In this document: piece by piece, positions 27,191-36,261 of the stretch
Layout: each line of letters starts with the position of its first letter
How positions within the stretch are numbered: the first letter of the stretch is position 1
DNA from: Chitinophaga cymbidii
GTDB lineage: Bacteria; Bacteroidota; Bacteroidia; Chitinophagales; Chitinophagaceae
Reading direction: 5' to 3'
Assembly (NCBI RefSeq): GCF_007992715.1
Contig: NZ_BKAU01000005.1
Coordinates: 806,001-870,000, forward strand
Length of the DNA stretch: 64,000 nt
Notes under the pieces: model-generated
Told to the model about the DNA's origin: nothing
Databases searched by the model: none
The model's input: the letters and a program-made list of their open reading frames with translations, nothing else
Translations under genes and position numbers: made by a program

Positions 27191-30100
27191 ATGGATTTTA
27201 AGGAATTCACGGTTCCATCAGGGAAGCTGTGCCCGCAAATTATTTGGTGTAGGACAAGACCGCCTGTTATCAGGTGGACTGCTGCCATAAAAACGATGTT
27301 GAATGTTATGAAGCTTACTACTTTAATGCTGCTTGTAACCTGTTGCATGGCCAGCGCCCGCAGCTTTTCACAGAAGGTAAGCCTGCAGGTGCAGGAGGTT
27401 TCACTGAAAGCGGTAATTGCCGATATTAAAAAGCAAACCGGTTATACTTTCTTTTATAATGAGGAATGGCTGGAAAAAGGGAATGCCGTAACGCTCAACC
27501 TGCGGAATGCAGACTTGCACACTGTGCTGGATGAGGTGTTCAAAAATCAGCCGCTGCGTTACCGGTTGATCAACAAAACGATCGTGCTGGCATTGAAAAG
27601 TGAACCCGCACAGGCCACCGTACCTTTGCCACCGGTAAAGGTACGGGTGATGGATGCTACAGGCAAACCACTGGCCGGCGCTTCCGTGCTGAACCGCAGC
27701 ACACGTAAAACCGGGATTACTGATGCAGAAGGCATGTGCACAGTGGAAGCCGTAGCCGGTGATGTGATAGAAGTGTCGTTTATTGGCTACGCCACGCAGG
27801 TTGTCACACTTCCGGAAGGCCGCATGAATACATGGGATATTCTGTTGAAGCAGGCAAACTCCAAACTGGACGAAGTGCAGGTGATCGCATACGGCACCAC
27901 TATCCGGCGTTTTTCTACAGGATCGATCGGCACGTTGAAAGCGGCGGATATTGAGAAACAGCCGGTGGGCAATCCGCTGGCTGCATTGCAGGGCCGCATA
28001 GCCGGTCTGAATATATCTGCAACCGGCGGCGCGCCCGGGGCGGCTATCAAAGTGCAGGTGCGCGGCAAGAACTCGCTGACCAATGGGTCCGATCCCTTAT
28101 TCATTATCGATGGGGTGCCTTTTGCACCAGGCAATGAAAACATCAACCAGCATTTTTCCCTGGCCAGTACGGGAACGCCAAGCAATTTTGCTACCGTTAG
28201 CCCCTCCAGTGTCACACGCGGAAACACCACGCTCACTGCCGGCCTGAGCCCTTTCCAGATCATCAACCCTGCTGATATAGAAAGTATTGAAGTGCTCAGG
28301 GATGCTGATGCCACGGCTATCTATGGTTCCAGGGGCGCAAACGGGGTTATTCTGATCACTACCCGGAAAGGTGCGCCTGGCAAGACTGTCTTTAACGCCC
28401 AGGTATACACTGGCGCCAGTAAAGTGACCCGTTTATGGAAAATGATGAATACGCAGGAATATGTGAAAATGCGCCGGGAGGCTTTTAGTAATGCCAACCG
28501 GCCGCTTACGCCCGCGGATGCATACGATCTGCTGATCTGGGATACGACGGCTTATACAGACTGGCAGCGGCTCCTCATCGGGGGAACGGCACATACCACA
28601 GATGCGAATGCCCGCTTGTCAGGCGGGAACGAGCGCACGCAATTTATGCTGGGCGCCGGCTTCAGAAGAGAAACGAATGTATTCCCGGGGGAACATGCCA
28701 ACGTTCGGGGCTCACTGCAAACTTACATCAGCAACACTTCCCGGAATGAAAGGTTCCAGACGCAGCTACGTATTAACTATGGCGCTACCAGGAATGAATC
28801 GGCAGGCAGCATGCCCGGAATTGATCTGCCGCCTAACGCACCTTCTCCATATGATGCCGGCGGAAAGCTGAACTGGGGCCCCGAGGGCGCGCGGTTCGCA
28901 AACCCTATGGCAGGCTTGCTGAAGCAGGCAAATATGGATATGGAAAATATGCTGGCTAACCTGCAGCTGTCTTACAAACTGGCCAAAGGCCTGGTGCTGA
29001 AAACCAGCCTTGGGCATAACAGCATCCATACAAAAGAAAACAACATTATTCCGGTGGCTTCACTGGACCCGCTGAATACGCAGACCGGTTCCTTTTCCCT
29101 CTCCAACAGCCGCCTTAAAAGCTGGCTGGCGGAGCCGCAGCTGGAATATGCTTTCCGGTACAGGGATATGAAAATGACGGCGCTGGCCGGCGGTACATGG
29201 CAATATAATAACCGTACTTCTTCTTCTGTTACGGGAAGAGGTTATACGGATGATGCATTTATAAGTATGCTGAATGCGGCAGACGGGTTGTCTGCCAGCA
29301 ATTCCTATGTACGGTATAAATATGCCGCCGCGTTCGGAAGGTTTACCTGGCGCTGGCATGACCGGTATCTGCTGAATTTATCCGGCCGGCGGGACGGTTC
29401 CAGCAGGTTCGGAGATGGCAGAAAGTTCAGCAATTTCGGCGCCGTAGGCATGGGATGGATTTTTTACCAGGAACCTGCGCTGAAGCATGCGCTGCGTTTC
29501 CTGAGCTTCGGCAAGCTGCGGGGCAGCTACGGTATTACGGGAAGCGACCAGATCGGGGATTATATGTATCTCAATACCTGGTCTCCCGCCGCCGCCAAAG
29601 CAGATGGCCTGCCTGCGCTGATGCCGGATGCGCTGTTCAACGACGCCTTTAACTGGGAACGCAACCGTAAACTGGAAGGAAGCCTGGAATTGGGATTTTG
29701 GAACGACAGGGTGCTGACTACCGTTTCGTACTACCGGAACCGTAGTAATAACCAGCTTGTTCAATACAAATTACCGGCTCAAACGGGTTTTGCCGGCGTT
29801 ATCCGCAATTTTCCCGCATTGATACAGAACAGCGGCTGGGAATTCGAGATCAATGCCCGTCCGCTGGAACGTGCTTTTACCTGGAATACAGCAGCCAACC
29901 TCTCCTTACCGCGTAATATATTAAAGTCTTTCCCGGGTATTGAATCTTCCAGTTACAACAACATCTATGTAGTCGGGCAATCCATTAATCTTATCAGGGC
30001 CTATGTTGTAGAAGGAGTAAATCCGCAAACCGGAGTATACACGCTGAAGGATGTGAACCGGGACGGCACCGCCAACCTGCTCGACCAACAGGTGATCGGC

Positions 30101-30592
30101 CATACCGACCCCGCTTTTTTCGGAGGATGGAGCAACAGCTTCGCCTATAAAGGCGTGGAACTGGACGTTTTCCTGGAGTTCAAGAAAATTTTCGGATATA
30201 ACCAGTATTACGCCAGCGCCTATGCCGGCGACATGCAAAACCGTCTCGCCTCGCTTACCGACCGCTGGCAGCAACCCGGCGATGCGGATGCGAAGTTCCA
30301 GCAAGCTACCGCCTTTTCCAGTCCCGCCTTTACCATGGCTTCCCGGATTAGGTCTTCTGATATCGCTTACGGTAACAATTCATATATGCGGCTCAAATCC
30401 CTCATGCTTTCATACAACCTGCCTGCAGACCGGCTGAAACCGGCCGGCATAAAGGCATGCAGAATTTATTTCCAGGGATATAACCTGTTTACCTGGAGCA
30501 GCAACAGGGAAGGAGATCCGGAAGCACCGATCAGTACACTGGGCATCCCACCGTTGCGGACGGTTACGGCAGGGCTTAACATTACTATTTAA
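27191..30592 (+). CDS. SusC/RagA-type TonB-dependent receptor with STN domain, module 3
   Basis: About 1133 residues. ATG 27191 (MDFKEFTVPSG) is preferred; the in-frame codon at 27164 overlaps the intergenic palindromes, and ATG 27296 would remove the N-terminal extension seen in the other receptors. Signal segment KLTTLMLLVTCCMASARSFSQ, STN domain (VSLKAVIADIKKQTGYTFFY onward), carboxypeptidase-regulatory-like domain (GKPLAGASVLNRS ... FIGYATQ), plug (IAYGTTIRRFSTGSIGT, KVQVRGKNS, IIDGVPF, VLRDADATAIYGSRGANGVI) and barrel are in order. It is clearly related to the module 4 receptor (shared SRGANGVILITT and PLAALQGRIAGL / PVAALQGRVPGL). Regulation is expected through the STN-FecR-sigma chain. 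Confidence 0.93.
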   Translation: MDFKEFTVPSGKLCPQIIWCRTRPPVIRWTAAIKTMLNVMKLTTLMLLVTCCMASARSFSQKVSLQVQEVSLKAVIADIKKQTGYTFFYNEEWLEKGNAVTLNLRNADLHTVLDEVFKNQPLRYRLINKTIVLALKSEPAQATVPLPPVKVRVMDATGKPLAGASVLNRSTRKTGITDAEGMCTVEAVAGDVIEVSFIGYATQVVTLPEGRMNTWDILLKQANSKLDEVQVIAYGTTIRRFSTGSIGTLKAADIEKQPVGNPLAALQGRIAGLNISATGGAPGAAIKVQVRGKNSLTNGSDPLFIIDGVPFAPGNENINQHFSLASTGTPSNFATVSPSSVTRGNTTLTAGLSPFQIINPADIESIEVLRDADATAIYGSRGANGVILITTRKGAPGKTVFNAQVYTGASKVTRLWKMMNTQEYVKMRREAFSNANRPLTPADAYDLLIWDTTAYTDWQRLLIGGTAHTTDANARLSGGNERTQFMLGAGFRRETNVFPGEHANVRGSLQTYISNTSRNERFQTQLRINYGATRNESAGSMPGIDLPPNAPSPYDAGGKLNWGPEGARFANPMAGLLKQANMDMENMLANLQLSYKLAKGLVLKTSLGHNSIHTKENNIIPVASLDPLNTQTGSFSLSNSRLKSWLAEPQLEYAFRYRDMKMTALAGGTWQYNNRTSSSVTGRGYTDDAFISMLNAADGLSASNSYVRYKYAAAFGRFTWRWHDRYLLNLSGRRDGSSRFGDGRKFSNFGAVGMGWIFYQEPALKHALRFLSFGKLRGSYGITGSDQIGDYMYLNTWSPAAAKADGLPALMPDALFNDAFNWERNRKLEGSLELGFWNDRVLTTVSYYRNRSNNQLVQYKLPAQTGFAGVIRNFPALIQNSGWEFEINARPLERAFTWNTAANLSLPRNILKSFPGIESSSYNNIYVVGQSINLIRAYVVEGVNPQTGVYTLKDVNRDGTANLLDQQVIGHTDPAFFGGWSNSFAYKGVELDVFLEFKKIFGYNQYYASAYAGDMQNRLASLTDRWQQPGDADAKFQQATAFSSPAFTMASRIRSSDIAYGNNSYMRLKSLMLSYNLPADRLKPAGIKACRIYFQGYNLFTWSSNREGDPEAPISTLGIPPLRTVTAGLNITI

Positions 30593-30608
30593 TTGAAAAA
30601 ATGAATTT

Positions 30609-32042
30609 ATGATGCGTAGGAGATATTATACCGTTTTGCTGATATGCGCTCTTTCGGCAGGCGCCGGATGTAAAAAGCTGGTGGACGTAGGGCTGCCGGA
30701 AGGCAAAGTGGTGAACGACCTGGTGTTTACTGATGAAAAAATGGCCGAAGCCAGCGTCAGGGGACTGTATTCACCCAACATCATGCAGCTTACCAATACT
30801 GCCGCGCTTTACATCACGAACGGAGGCGTGACGGTATTGGGCGGATTGTCTGCTGATGAAATGGCATATACCGGAAGCAGCAATAACTATTTACCCTTTT
30901 ATACGAATGACCTGAACGAGGACATATCCGCACTTTCCACCTTGTGGACCCGGGCGTATATGGTGATTTACCACGCTAATGCCTGTATAGGAGGGCTGGC
31001 GGACAGCGACGGGATAACGAAAGCGGCAAAGGACCGTCTTACCGGTGAATGCCTGTTCGTGCGTTCTTTCTACTATTTCTACATGGTCAATCTGTTCGGG
31101 GATGTACCGCTGGTTACAGGCACAGATTATACCGTCAATGCCACCATGCCGCGTACCCCCGCCGCGGAGATCTACCGGCGGATCAGGGAAGACCTGACTA
31201 TGGCGGTGGAAATGATGGATGATATAAACCCCGTAGAAAAGAAAGTGCGTCCCAGTAAATGGACGGCGGCTGCTTTGCTGGCACGGGTGCATCTGTATCA
31301 GCGGGAGTGGGAACAGGCGGAGAAATATGCAACACAGGTACTGACGGCTCAGCGATATGCATTGCTGGACGATCTCACCAAGGTATTCAGGCATAACAGC
31401 CCTGAGGCGCTCTGGCAGATTTCCGGAGCCACGCCGTCTAACCCTTACAGCTATACAACAGAAGGGAACTCTTTTACAGCCGGAGCTGCGCTTTCCACTT
31501 ATCTCTCGGAGCAGCTCATGGCATCCTTTGAGCCGGGCGATGCGCGGAAGGACCATTGGGTATTGATGCGCACTTTTGCCGGTATTGAATATCCACATCC
31601 TTACAAATACAGGGTGAATTACGCGAATGGTACCAGCGAAAACGAAGAGGGTTATATGATGATGCGGTATGCGGAGATGTACCTCGTAAGGGCAGAGGCG
31701 TACGCCCGTAGCAACCAGGTACAACTGGCGCTGGCGGATATTGACAGCCTGCGGCAGCGTGCAGGGTTAACGCTGCTTAGTACACAAACGCCGCTGCCTT
31801 CACAGGAGCAAACGCTCAGGCTGGTGGAGCAGGAAAGAAGGACAGAACTGTTTTGCGAATGGGGGCATCGCTGGCTTGATCTCAAACGTACACCGGGCTT
31901 CGTGAAACCGGCCCTGACACGGGCGGATGAAGTATTAGGCCCGCTGAAGCCGCTCTGGAAAAGTACGGCAGTACTATTTCCCATCCCTGTCAGCCAGCGG
32001 CTGCTGAATAATAACCTGGACCAGAACCCGGGATACAATTAA
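30609..32042 (+). CDS. SusD/RagB family lipoprotein, module 3
   Basis: A 477-residue SusD homologue. Signal peptide with lipobox AGAGC followed by KKLVDVGLPEGKV. The frame starts ATGATG, so the start could be 30609 or 30612. Typical SusD features are FVRSFYYFYMVNLFGDVPLV and a C-terminal ELFCEWGHRWLDLKRT. It lies 16 bases after susC. It resembles the module 4 SusD, which has the same ELFCEWGHRWFDLKRT segment and a similar N-terminus. Confidence 0.92.
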   Translation: MMRRRYYTVLLICALSAGAGCKKLVDVGLPEGKVVNDLVFTDEKMAEASVRGLYSPNIMQLTNTAALYITNGGVTVLGGLSADEMAYTGSSNNYLPFYTNDLNEDISALSTLWTRAYMVIYHANACIGGLADSDGITKAAKDRLTGECLFVRSFYYFYMVNLFGDVPLVTGTDYTVNATMPRTPAAEIYRRIREDLTMAVEMMDDINPVEKKVRPSKWTAAALLARVHLYQREWEQAEKYATQVLTAQRYALLDDLTKVFRHNSPEALWQISGATPSNPYSYTTEGNSFTAGAALSTYLSEQLMASFEPGDARKDHWVLMRTFAGIEYPHPYKYRVNYANGTSENEEGYMMMRYAEMYLVRAEAYARSNQVQLALADIDSLRQRAGLTLLSTQTPLPSQEQTLRLVEQERRTELFCEWGHRWLDLKRTPGFVKPALTRADEVLGPLKPLWKSTAVLFPIPVSQRLLNNNLDQNPGYN

Positions 32043-32059
32043 TCAATAAAAAATATGGA

Positions 32060-33409
32060 ATGATGAAATGGACACTTACACTGGTAGCAGTGCTGGGCTT
32101 GCTATGCCCGGCACTGGCCCAGGATACGCAGCTCCGGCCCCTGGCCGTGGGAGATCAAATGCCGGATATTCCCTTCCGGAATATTCGCAATTACCCCACT
32201 GCCGCATCCGTAGCTGATTTTCGCGGAAAAGTGGTAATACTTGATTTCTGGTCTACCGGCTGCTCTGCATGTATCGGCGCTTTTCCAAAGATGGAAGCCC
32301 TCCAGCAAAAGTTTCCCGGACAGCTACAGGTAATACTTGTGAACCCGCATGAATCCGCGGAAGTGGTGGAAGCCCGTACCCGGCGCATGTACCAGTATAA
32401 ACCAGGAGTAGGTCTTTCCGTTTTACCCCAGGTAACGGGGGATACGATCTGGAAGCGGCTGTTCCCGCACCGCACAGTGCCGCATCACGTGTGGATCGGC
32501 CCGGATGGAAAAGTTGCGGCAATCACCCACGGCCACAATGCCACACCGGAAAATGTACAACAACTGCTAAAAAATCAGCTGCCGCCCCTGGCGGAGAAAA
32601 AAGACCTCAGCCTCACAGGATACCATATCATACAGGGGCTGATCAGAACCACACATTCCGATCTGAAAACGGTGGGCTATTCCGCACTGACCCATTATCT
32701 GCCCAATTCTTCCGGTGGACGGTCCAACAAGGTGGATACGGCATCCGGTACAAGGCAAATATCACTCTATAACTACGCCGTGCCCAGGCTTTTCCTGGAC
32801 GCCTTTCAGCCGGCAGATGCAAAAGATAAATTGCGATTCATCATTGAATCGGATAAGAAAGCACAGCTCCTTCCGCCAGAAGATAAGAACCTGCTTGATA
32901 AATGGCGTATCCCGCATGTATTTTCCTATGAGATCGTAACACCACTGGTTACAGACGATGAATTGCACCGTTACATGCAGGAAGACCTTAACCGCTATTT
33001 TGGACAGCTTTGGGGTATAGAAGCCCGCATAGAGCATAGAAAGATGTCCTGCTATGTGCTGGTGCAGAAAGACAAGTCTAAATTACCTCCTTCTGATACC
33101 AGTAAACCTTATGTAGCGTTCCGTACGGACTCCACACAGGTCTTTCAGCAATGCGTTTTTCCTGATATCTCCAAACGGCTGCGGTTATTGCTGGAGAACC
33201 TGGAAACGCCTTTGGCTTTTATAGATGATACGGATATGGCCCACAACTACATGGTCCGTACCTCCATGATAATTGCGCTGGGCAAACGTAGCGATCAACT
33301 GCCGGAAGCACGCCGGTTGCAGGCCCTGCGGAAATCACTGCAAACCTACGGCCTGGATATCAAAAAGCAGAAACGCCGTATACCGGTGTTGGTGATCCGG
33401 GACAAATAG
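32060..33409 (+). CDS. TlpA-type thioredoxin protein with C-terminal DUF3738-like domain, module 3
   Basis: A 449-residue exported protein. Signal peptide MMKWTLTLVAVLGLLCPALAQ, then a TlpA/AhpC-type thioredoxin domain (about 25-180) with redox motif FWSTGCSAC and a cis-Pro segment (TVPHHVWI). Residues about 195-449 look like the DUF3738 / TIGR03435 family: NYAVPRLFLDAF, MQEDLNRYFGQLWGIEARIEHRKMSCYVLV and a C-terminal LRKSLQTYGLDIKKQKRRIPVLVI. Thioredoxin-DUF3738 fusions have no proven function that I know of. The same architecture and the same length occur in the convergent module 4 gene. Confidence 0.85.
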   Translation: MMKWTLTLVAVLGLLCPALAQDTQLRPLAVGDQMPDIPFRNIRNYPTAASVADFRGKVVILDFWSTGCSACIGAFPKMEALQQKFPGQLQVILVNPHESAEVVEARTRRMYQYKPGVGLSVLPQVTGDTIWKRLFPHRTVPHHVWIGPDGKVAAITHGHNATPENVQQLLKNQLPPLAEKKDLSLTGYHIIQGLIRTTHSDLKTVGYSALTHYLPNSSGGRSNKVDTASGTRQISLYNYAVPRLFLDAFQPADAKDKLRFIIESDKKAQLLPPEDKNLLDKWRIPHVFSYEIVTPLVTDDELHRYMQEDLNRYFGQLWGIEARIEHRKMSCYVLVQKDKSKLPPSDTSKPYVAFRTDSTQVFQQCVFPDISKRLRLLLENLETPLAFIDDTDMAHNYMVRTSMIIALGKRSDQLPEARRLQALRKSLQTYGLDIKKQKRRIPVLVIRDK

Positions 33410-33437
33410 ACTTTCTAATGAGTATTGAGTCTGGGTT

Positions 33438-33480
33438 GGCGTTAAGATGGGAGTATGCCCCATCTTAACGCCTTTATATG
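33438..33480 (+). terminator. intrinsic terminator between convergent modules 3 and 4
   Basis: GGCGTTAAGATGGG (33438-33451) and CCCATCTTAACGCC (33459-33472) form a perfect 14-bp stem with a 7-base loop, followed by TTTATATG. It lies 28 bases past the module 3 stop. The minus-strand side lacks a T-tract, so it serves module 3 best but may also block module 4 read-through. Confidence 0.7.
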
Positions 33481-33493
33481 CAAACTGCATGAT

Positions 33494-34843
33494 TTATTCC
33501 GGCAGGCCGGACAGATCATTCTCCCGCACAACCAGTACTTCCAGCTCGTAGGGTTCCACACTTAATTCCAGTCCGTAGGGCTTCAGCGCTTTCCGGAGGT
33601 TTTCGATGCCGGGATTCCGGATCACTGTTCCTTTGAGCTTCAGATCAATATTACCGGAATATCCCGTTGCGTCTACAAATGGATATTTGAGCTGGTATTC
33701 TACATAGTTTGCCAGCCGGGATGCAAACATCCCGAAAGGCGTATTCCGGAATACTTCTTCTTCCCGGAAGTTATCGTCAGCGGAGATGGTACCTGTGGAA
33801 AAAGATCCCAGCTGCTGTTCTCCACCCCTGGTAGCCAGGCGGTCACGGCCGTCTGCTTTTCGCATCACTATGCATTTCACGTACCGTTTTTCCACATGCG
33901 CGCTAAGATCAAAGAACCGTTCCAGATCCTGCTGCATATACTTGTACTTCCGGTGGAGTTTTGAGGGCGGTAGATTCAGGGCATAAGCATAGATGTTCCG
34001 GCGGCCCCATTCATAACGAAGCGCTTTTTCTTCCGGCTGGAAGTATGGAGTGCTGTCCTTTACTTCCAGGATCATCCGTCCAATACGGTGAAATGGATAT
34101 TTGCTTCTTCCGTTTGCGTCCGGCTCGCCATACGCCAGTTGAAACAGCATGGGGATCGTATTATGCGATACGCTGATCGCCTGCTGTCCTCCGCCCGGGT
34201 TTACCCCTGTGATATAGCGGGAGAAGTAGGAATGGTAACCCACATACTCCTCATATTGCGGATCAAACAGGGTCTTGACGTACCGTTGACGGCCGCGGTA
34301 GGGTTCTATTTCAACGGCCTTCCCATCCAGCATACGCTGAACATTAGGAGCGTTGATGCGGCTGCTGATATGCCGGATCACCCGGTTGCTGTCCATCCAT
34401 ACAATACAGGGCAGGCCGAGCGGCCGGATCAGGTTTGAAAGTGAAGAATCCTGCGTGATGAACGGAATGGCCGGTTTGTGCAATTGGCTCCTTCGTTCAA
34501 ATAACTGATGGGTTCTGGCCGGGCCGAAAGTATGATTGCTTTTTAATTCCTTATTCACCATAATGAACTGTACTTTATCCCCGAATTGCTGCCGCAGCTC
34601 ATCCATGTGGGAGAAAGACGCCAGGCAGGCAGAGCAGCTGGTAGACCAGAAATCGAAGATCACGGGTTTGCCTGCCAGGTCCGACAGGCGAAGGGTATCG
34701 CCGGTGTAATTGTACATGTGCGGAAATACCAGGTCCGGCAGGGTGTCTCCCACATTGAGTTGTTGCTGGCCGTTCACCGGAGAACAAAGGAATATCTGCA
34801 TCCATACCAGTAGTATGGCGGATGCGGCATGAAATTTACGCAT
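33494..34843 (-). CDS. TlpA-type thioredoxin protein with C-terminal DUF3738-like domain, module 4
   Basis: A 449-residue exported protein. Signal peptide about residues 1-25 (ILLVWMQIFLCSPVNGQ), thioredoxin domain with FWSTSCSAC, and a C-terminal DUF3738-like domain: HNTIPMLFQLAYGE, MQQDLERFFDLSAHVEKRYVKCIV, TPFGMFASRLANYVE, FVDATGYSGNIDLKLKG and LRKALKPYGLELSVEPYELEVLVV. The last three segments match the family hallmark closely. It is a paralogue of the module 3 gene, equal in length and encoded head-on across the shared terminator. It is the last gene of its operon. Confidence 0.87.
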   Translation of the reverse strand: MRKFHAASAILLVWMQIFLCSPVNGQQQLNVGDTLPDLVFPHMYNYTGDTLRLSDLAGKPVIFDFWSTSCSACLASFSHMDELRQQFGDKVQFIMVNKELKSNHTFGPARTHQLFERRSQLHKPAIPFITQDSSLSNLIRPLGLPCIVWMDSNRVIRHISSRINAPNVQRMLDGKAVEIEPYRGRQRYVKTLFDPQYEEYVGYHSYFSRYITGVNPGGGQQAISVSHNTIPMLFQLAYGEPDANGRSKYPFHRIGRMILEVKDSTPYFQPEEKALRYEWGRRNIYAYALNLPPSKLHRKYKYMQQDLERFFDLSAHVEKRYVKCIVMRKADGRDRLATRGGEQQLGSFSTGTISADDNFREEEVFRNTPFGMFASRLANYVEYQLKYPFVDATGYSGNIDLKLKGTVIRNPGIENLRKALKPYGLELSVEPYELEVLVVRENDLSGLPE

Positions 34844-34869
34844 GGTCAGATGAATTTAATCAGGACAGG

Positions 34870-36249
34870 TTAATCGTTATATCCCGGGTTTTGGTCAAGA
34901 AATACATTTATTAAACGCTCGGCAGAAGGGATGGGCAGAAGGGCCGCCTCTTTTCGCCATCCGGATTTCAGCGGCTCCAGCACGGCATCGGCTCTGCCGG
35001 TGCGCTTGAGGTCAAACCAGCGGTGGCCCCATTCGCAAAACAGCTCGAGGGCGCGTTGTGATTCAATCTCGGTCAGCAGCGCGGGTATATCCGTTGCCGT
35101 TGTTCCACCGAGCCCGGCTCTGTTGCGGATCACATCAACATCGTCTTTGGCATCTTCCAGATTCTCCAGGCGGGCCCGGGCTTCGGCCCGGATCAGGTAT
35201 TGTTCGGCCAGGCGGAAAATTACGGTGTACTCTTGTACGGGCAACCCGCTGCGGATTTTGTATTTGTACGGATAGTACAATGGGTTATTGTCAACCGTAT
35301 TATACCCGGTCCAGGCTGCTTTGCGCTGGTCGTTTCCCTCAAAACGCTGCATCAGCTCATGGGTGAGGATCAGGGGCGGCGTTGCCGACGCGGATAGCGG
35401 AATAAAAGCAGCGCCATCGGAAGTGTTCACTGCATCTCTGTATAACTGCCAGATCGTTTCTGTGCTGGCTATCTGAAAAACTTCAGACAGGTCGTCCTCC
35501 CTTTGATACATTCCGCCATCGATTATCGCTGTGGCCGTTTTTTCGGCCTGCTCCCATTGGCCGGTGTATAAATAGGTTCTGGACAAGAGTGCCAGGGCAG
35601 TATAATAATTAGGGCGTACCCTGTTCTGGGAAACATAAGGCTGGGGCAGTAAAAGCGCGGCCTGTTTCAGGTCTTCGATAATCTGTGCATATACCTCGTT
35701 TATTTCGGAGCGGGGCGCAATGGCATTCTTGCGATAGTCTGTTTCCACGCTCAGGGGCACTTTGCCAAAGAGATTCACGAGGTAGAAATAATTGAAGGCC
35801 CGTACAAAATATGCTTCGCCCTGCAGCTGTTTACGGGTGGCCTCACTAAGTCCGGTGGAATGGTCTATGCCTTCTATGATCGCATTACAGCGGTACACGG
35901 AACGATATAAATATCCCCAGAGGTTAAGATTGACGATGCCGTTGGATTCCGGTACTGCATTTCTGTAAAATACCTCGTAATTGGTATTGCTTCCCCCGGG
36001 ATATATCTCATCGGCCGATAGCGCGCTGTACACAGTGATGCCACCGTTCATGGCGGACATATTGAGGGTGGTCATCTGGTTATATAATCCTACCACGGCA
36101 GAAGTAGCCACCTCATCGCTCCGGAATAATTCGGCAGAATTGATCACTAACGGCGATGCATCGATCTTCACGAAACTGTTGCAGGCGGAAAACACGCACA
36201 TGATCATCGCGCAAAGCAAGCCTGCATTATATTTTAATATTTTTCTCAT
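34870..36249 (-). CDS. SusD/RagB family lipoprotein, module 4
   Basis: A 459-residue SusD homologue with a lipoprotein signal ending VFSAC, then NSFVKIDASP. The YFVRAFNYFYLVNLFGKVPL segment and the C-terminal ELFCEWGHRWFDLKRTG and QNPGYN mirror the module 3 SusD. It starts 12 bases after the susC stop, and the module 4 TlpA gene starts 26 bases after its own stop, so the three are one operon. Confidence 0.92.
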   Translation of the reverse strand: MRKILKYNAGLLCAMIMCVFSACNSFVKIDASPLVINSAELFRSDEVATSAVVGLYNQMTTLNMSAMNGGITVYSALSADEIYPGGSNTNYEVFYRNAVPESNGIVNLNLWGYLYRSVYRCNAIIEGIDHSTGLSEATRKQLQGEAYFVRAFNYFYLVNLFGKVPLSVETDYRKNAIAPRSEINEVYAQIIEDLKQAALLLPQPYVSQNRVRPNYYTALALLSRTYLYTGQWEQAEKTATAIIDGGMYQREDDLSEVFQIASTETIWQLYRDAVNTSDGAAFIPLSASATPPLILTHELMQRFEGNDQRKAAWTGYNTVDNNPLYYPYKYKIRSGLPVQEYTVIFRLAEQYLIRAEARARLENLEDAKDDVDVIRNRAGLGGTTATDIPALLTEIESQRALELFCEWGHRWFDLKRTGRADAVLEPLKSGWRKEAALLPIPSAERLINVFLDQNPGYND

Positions 36250-36261
36250 GGGTCGTTCGGT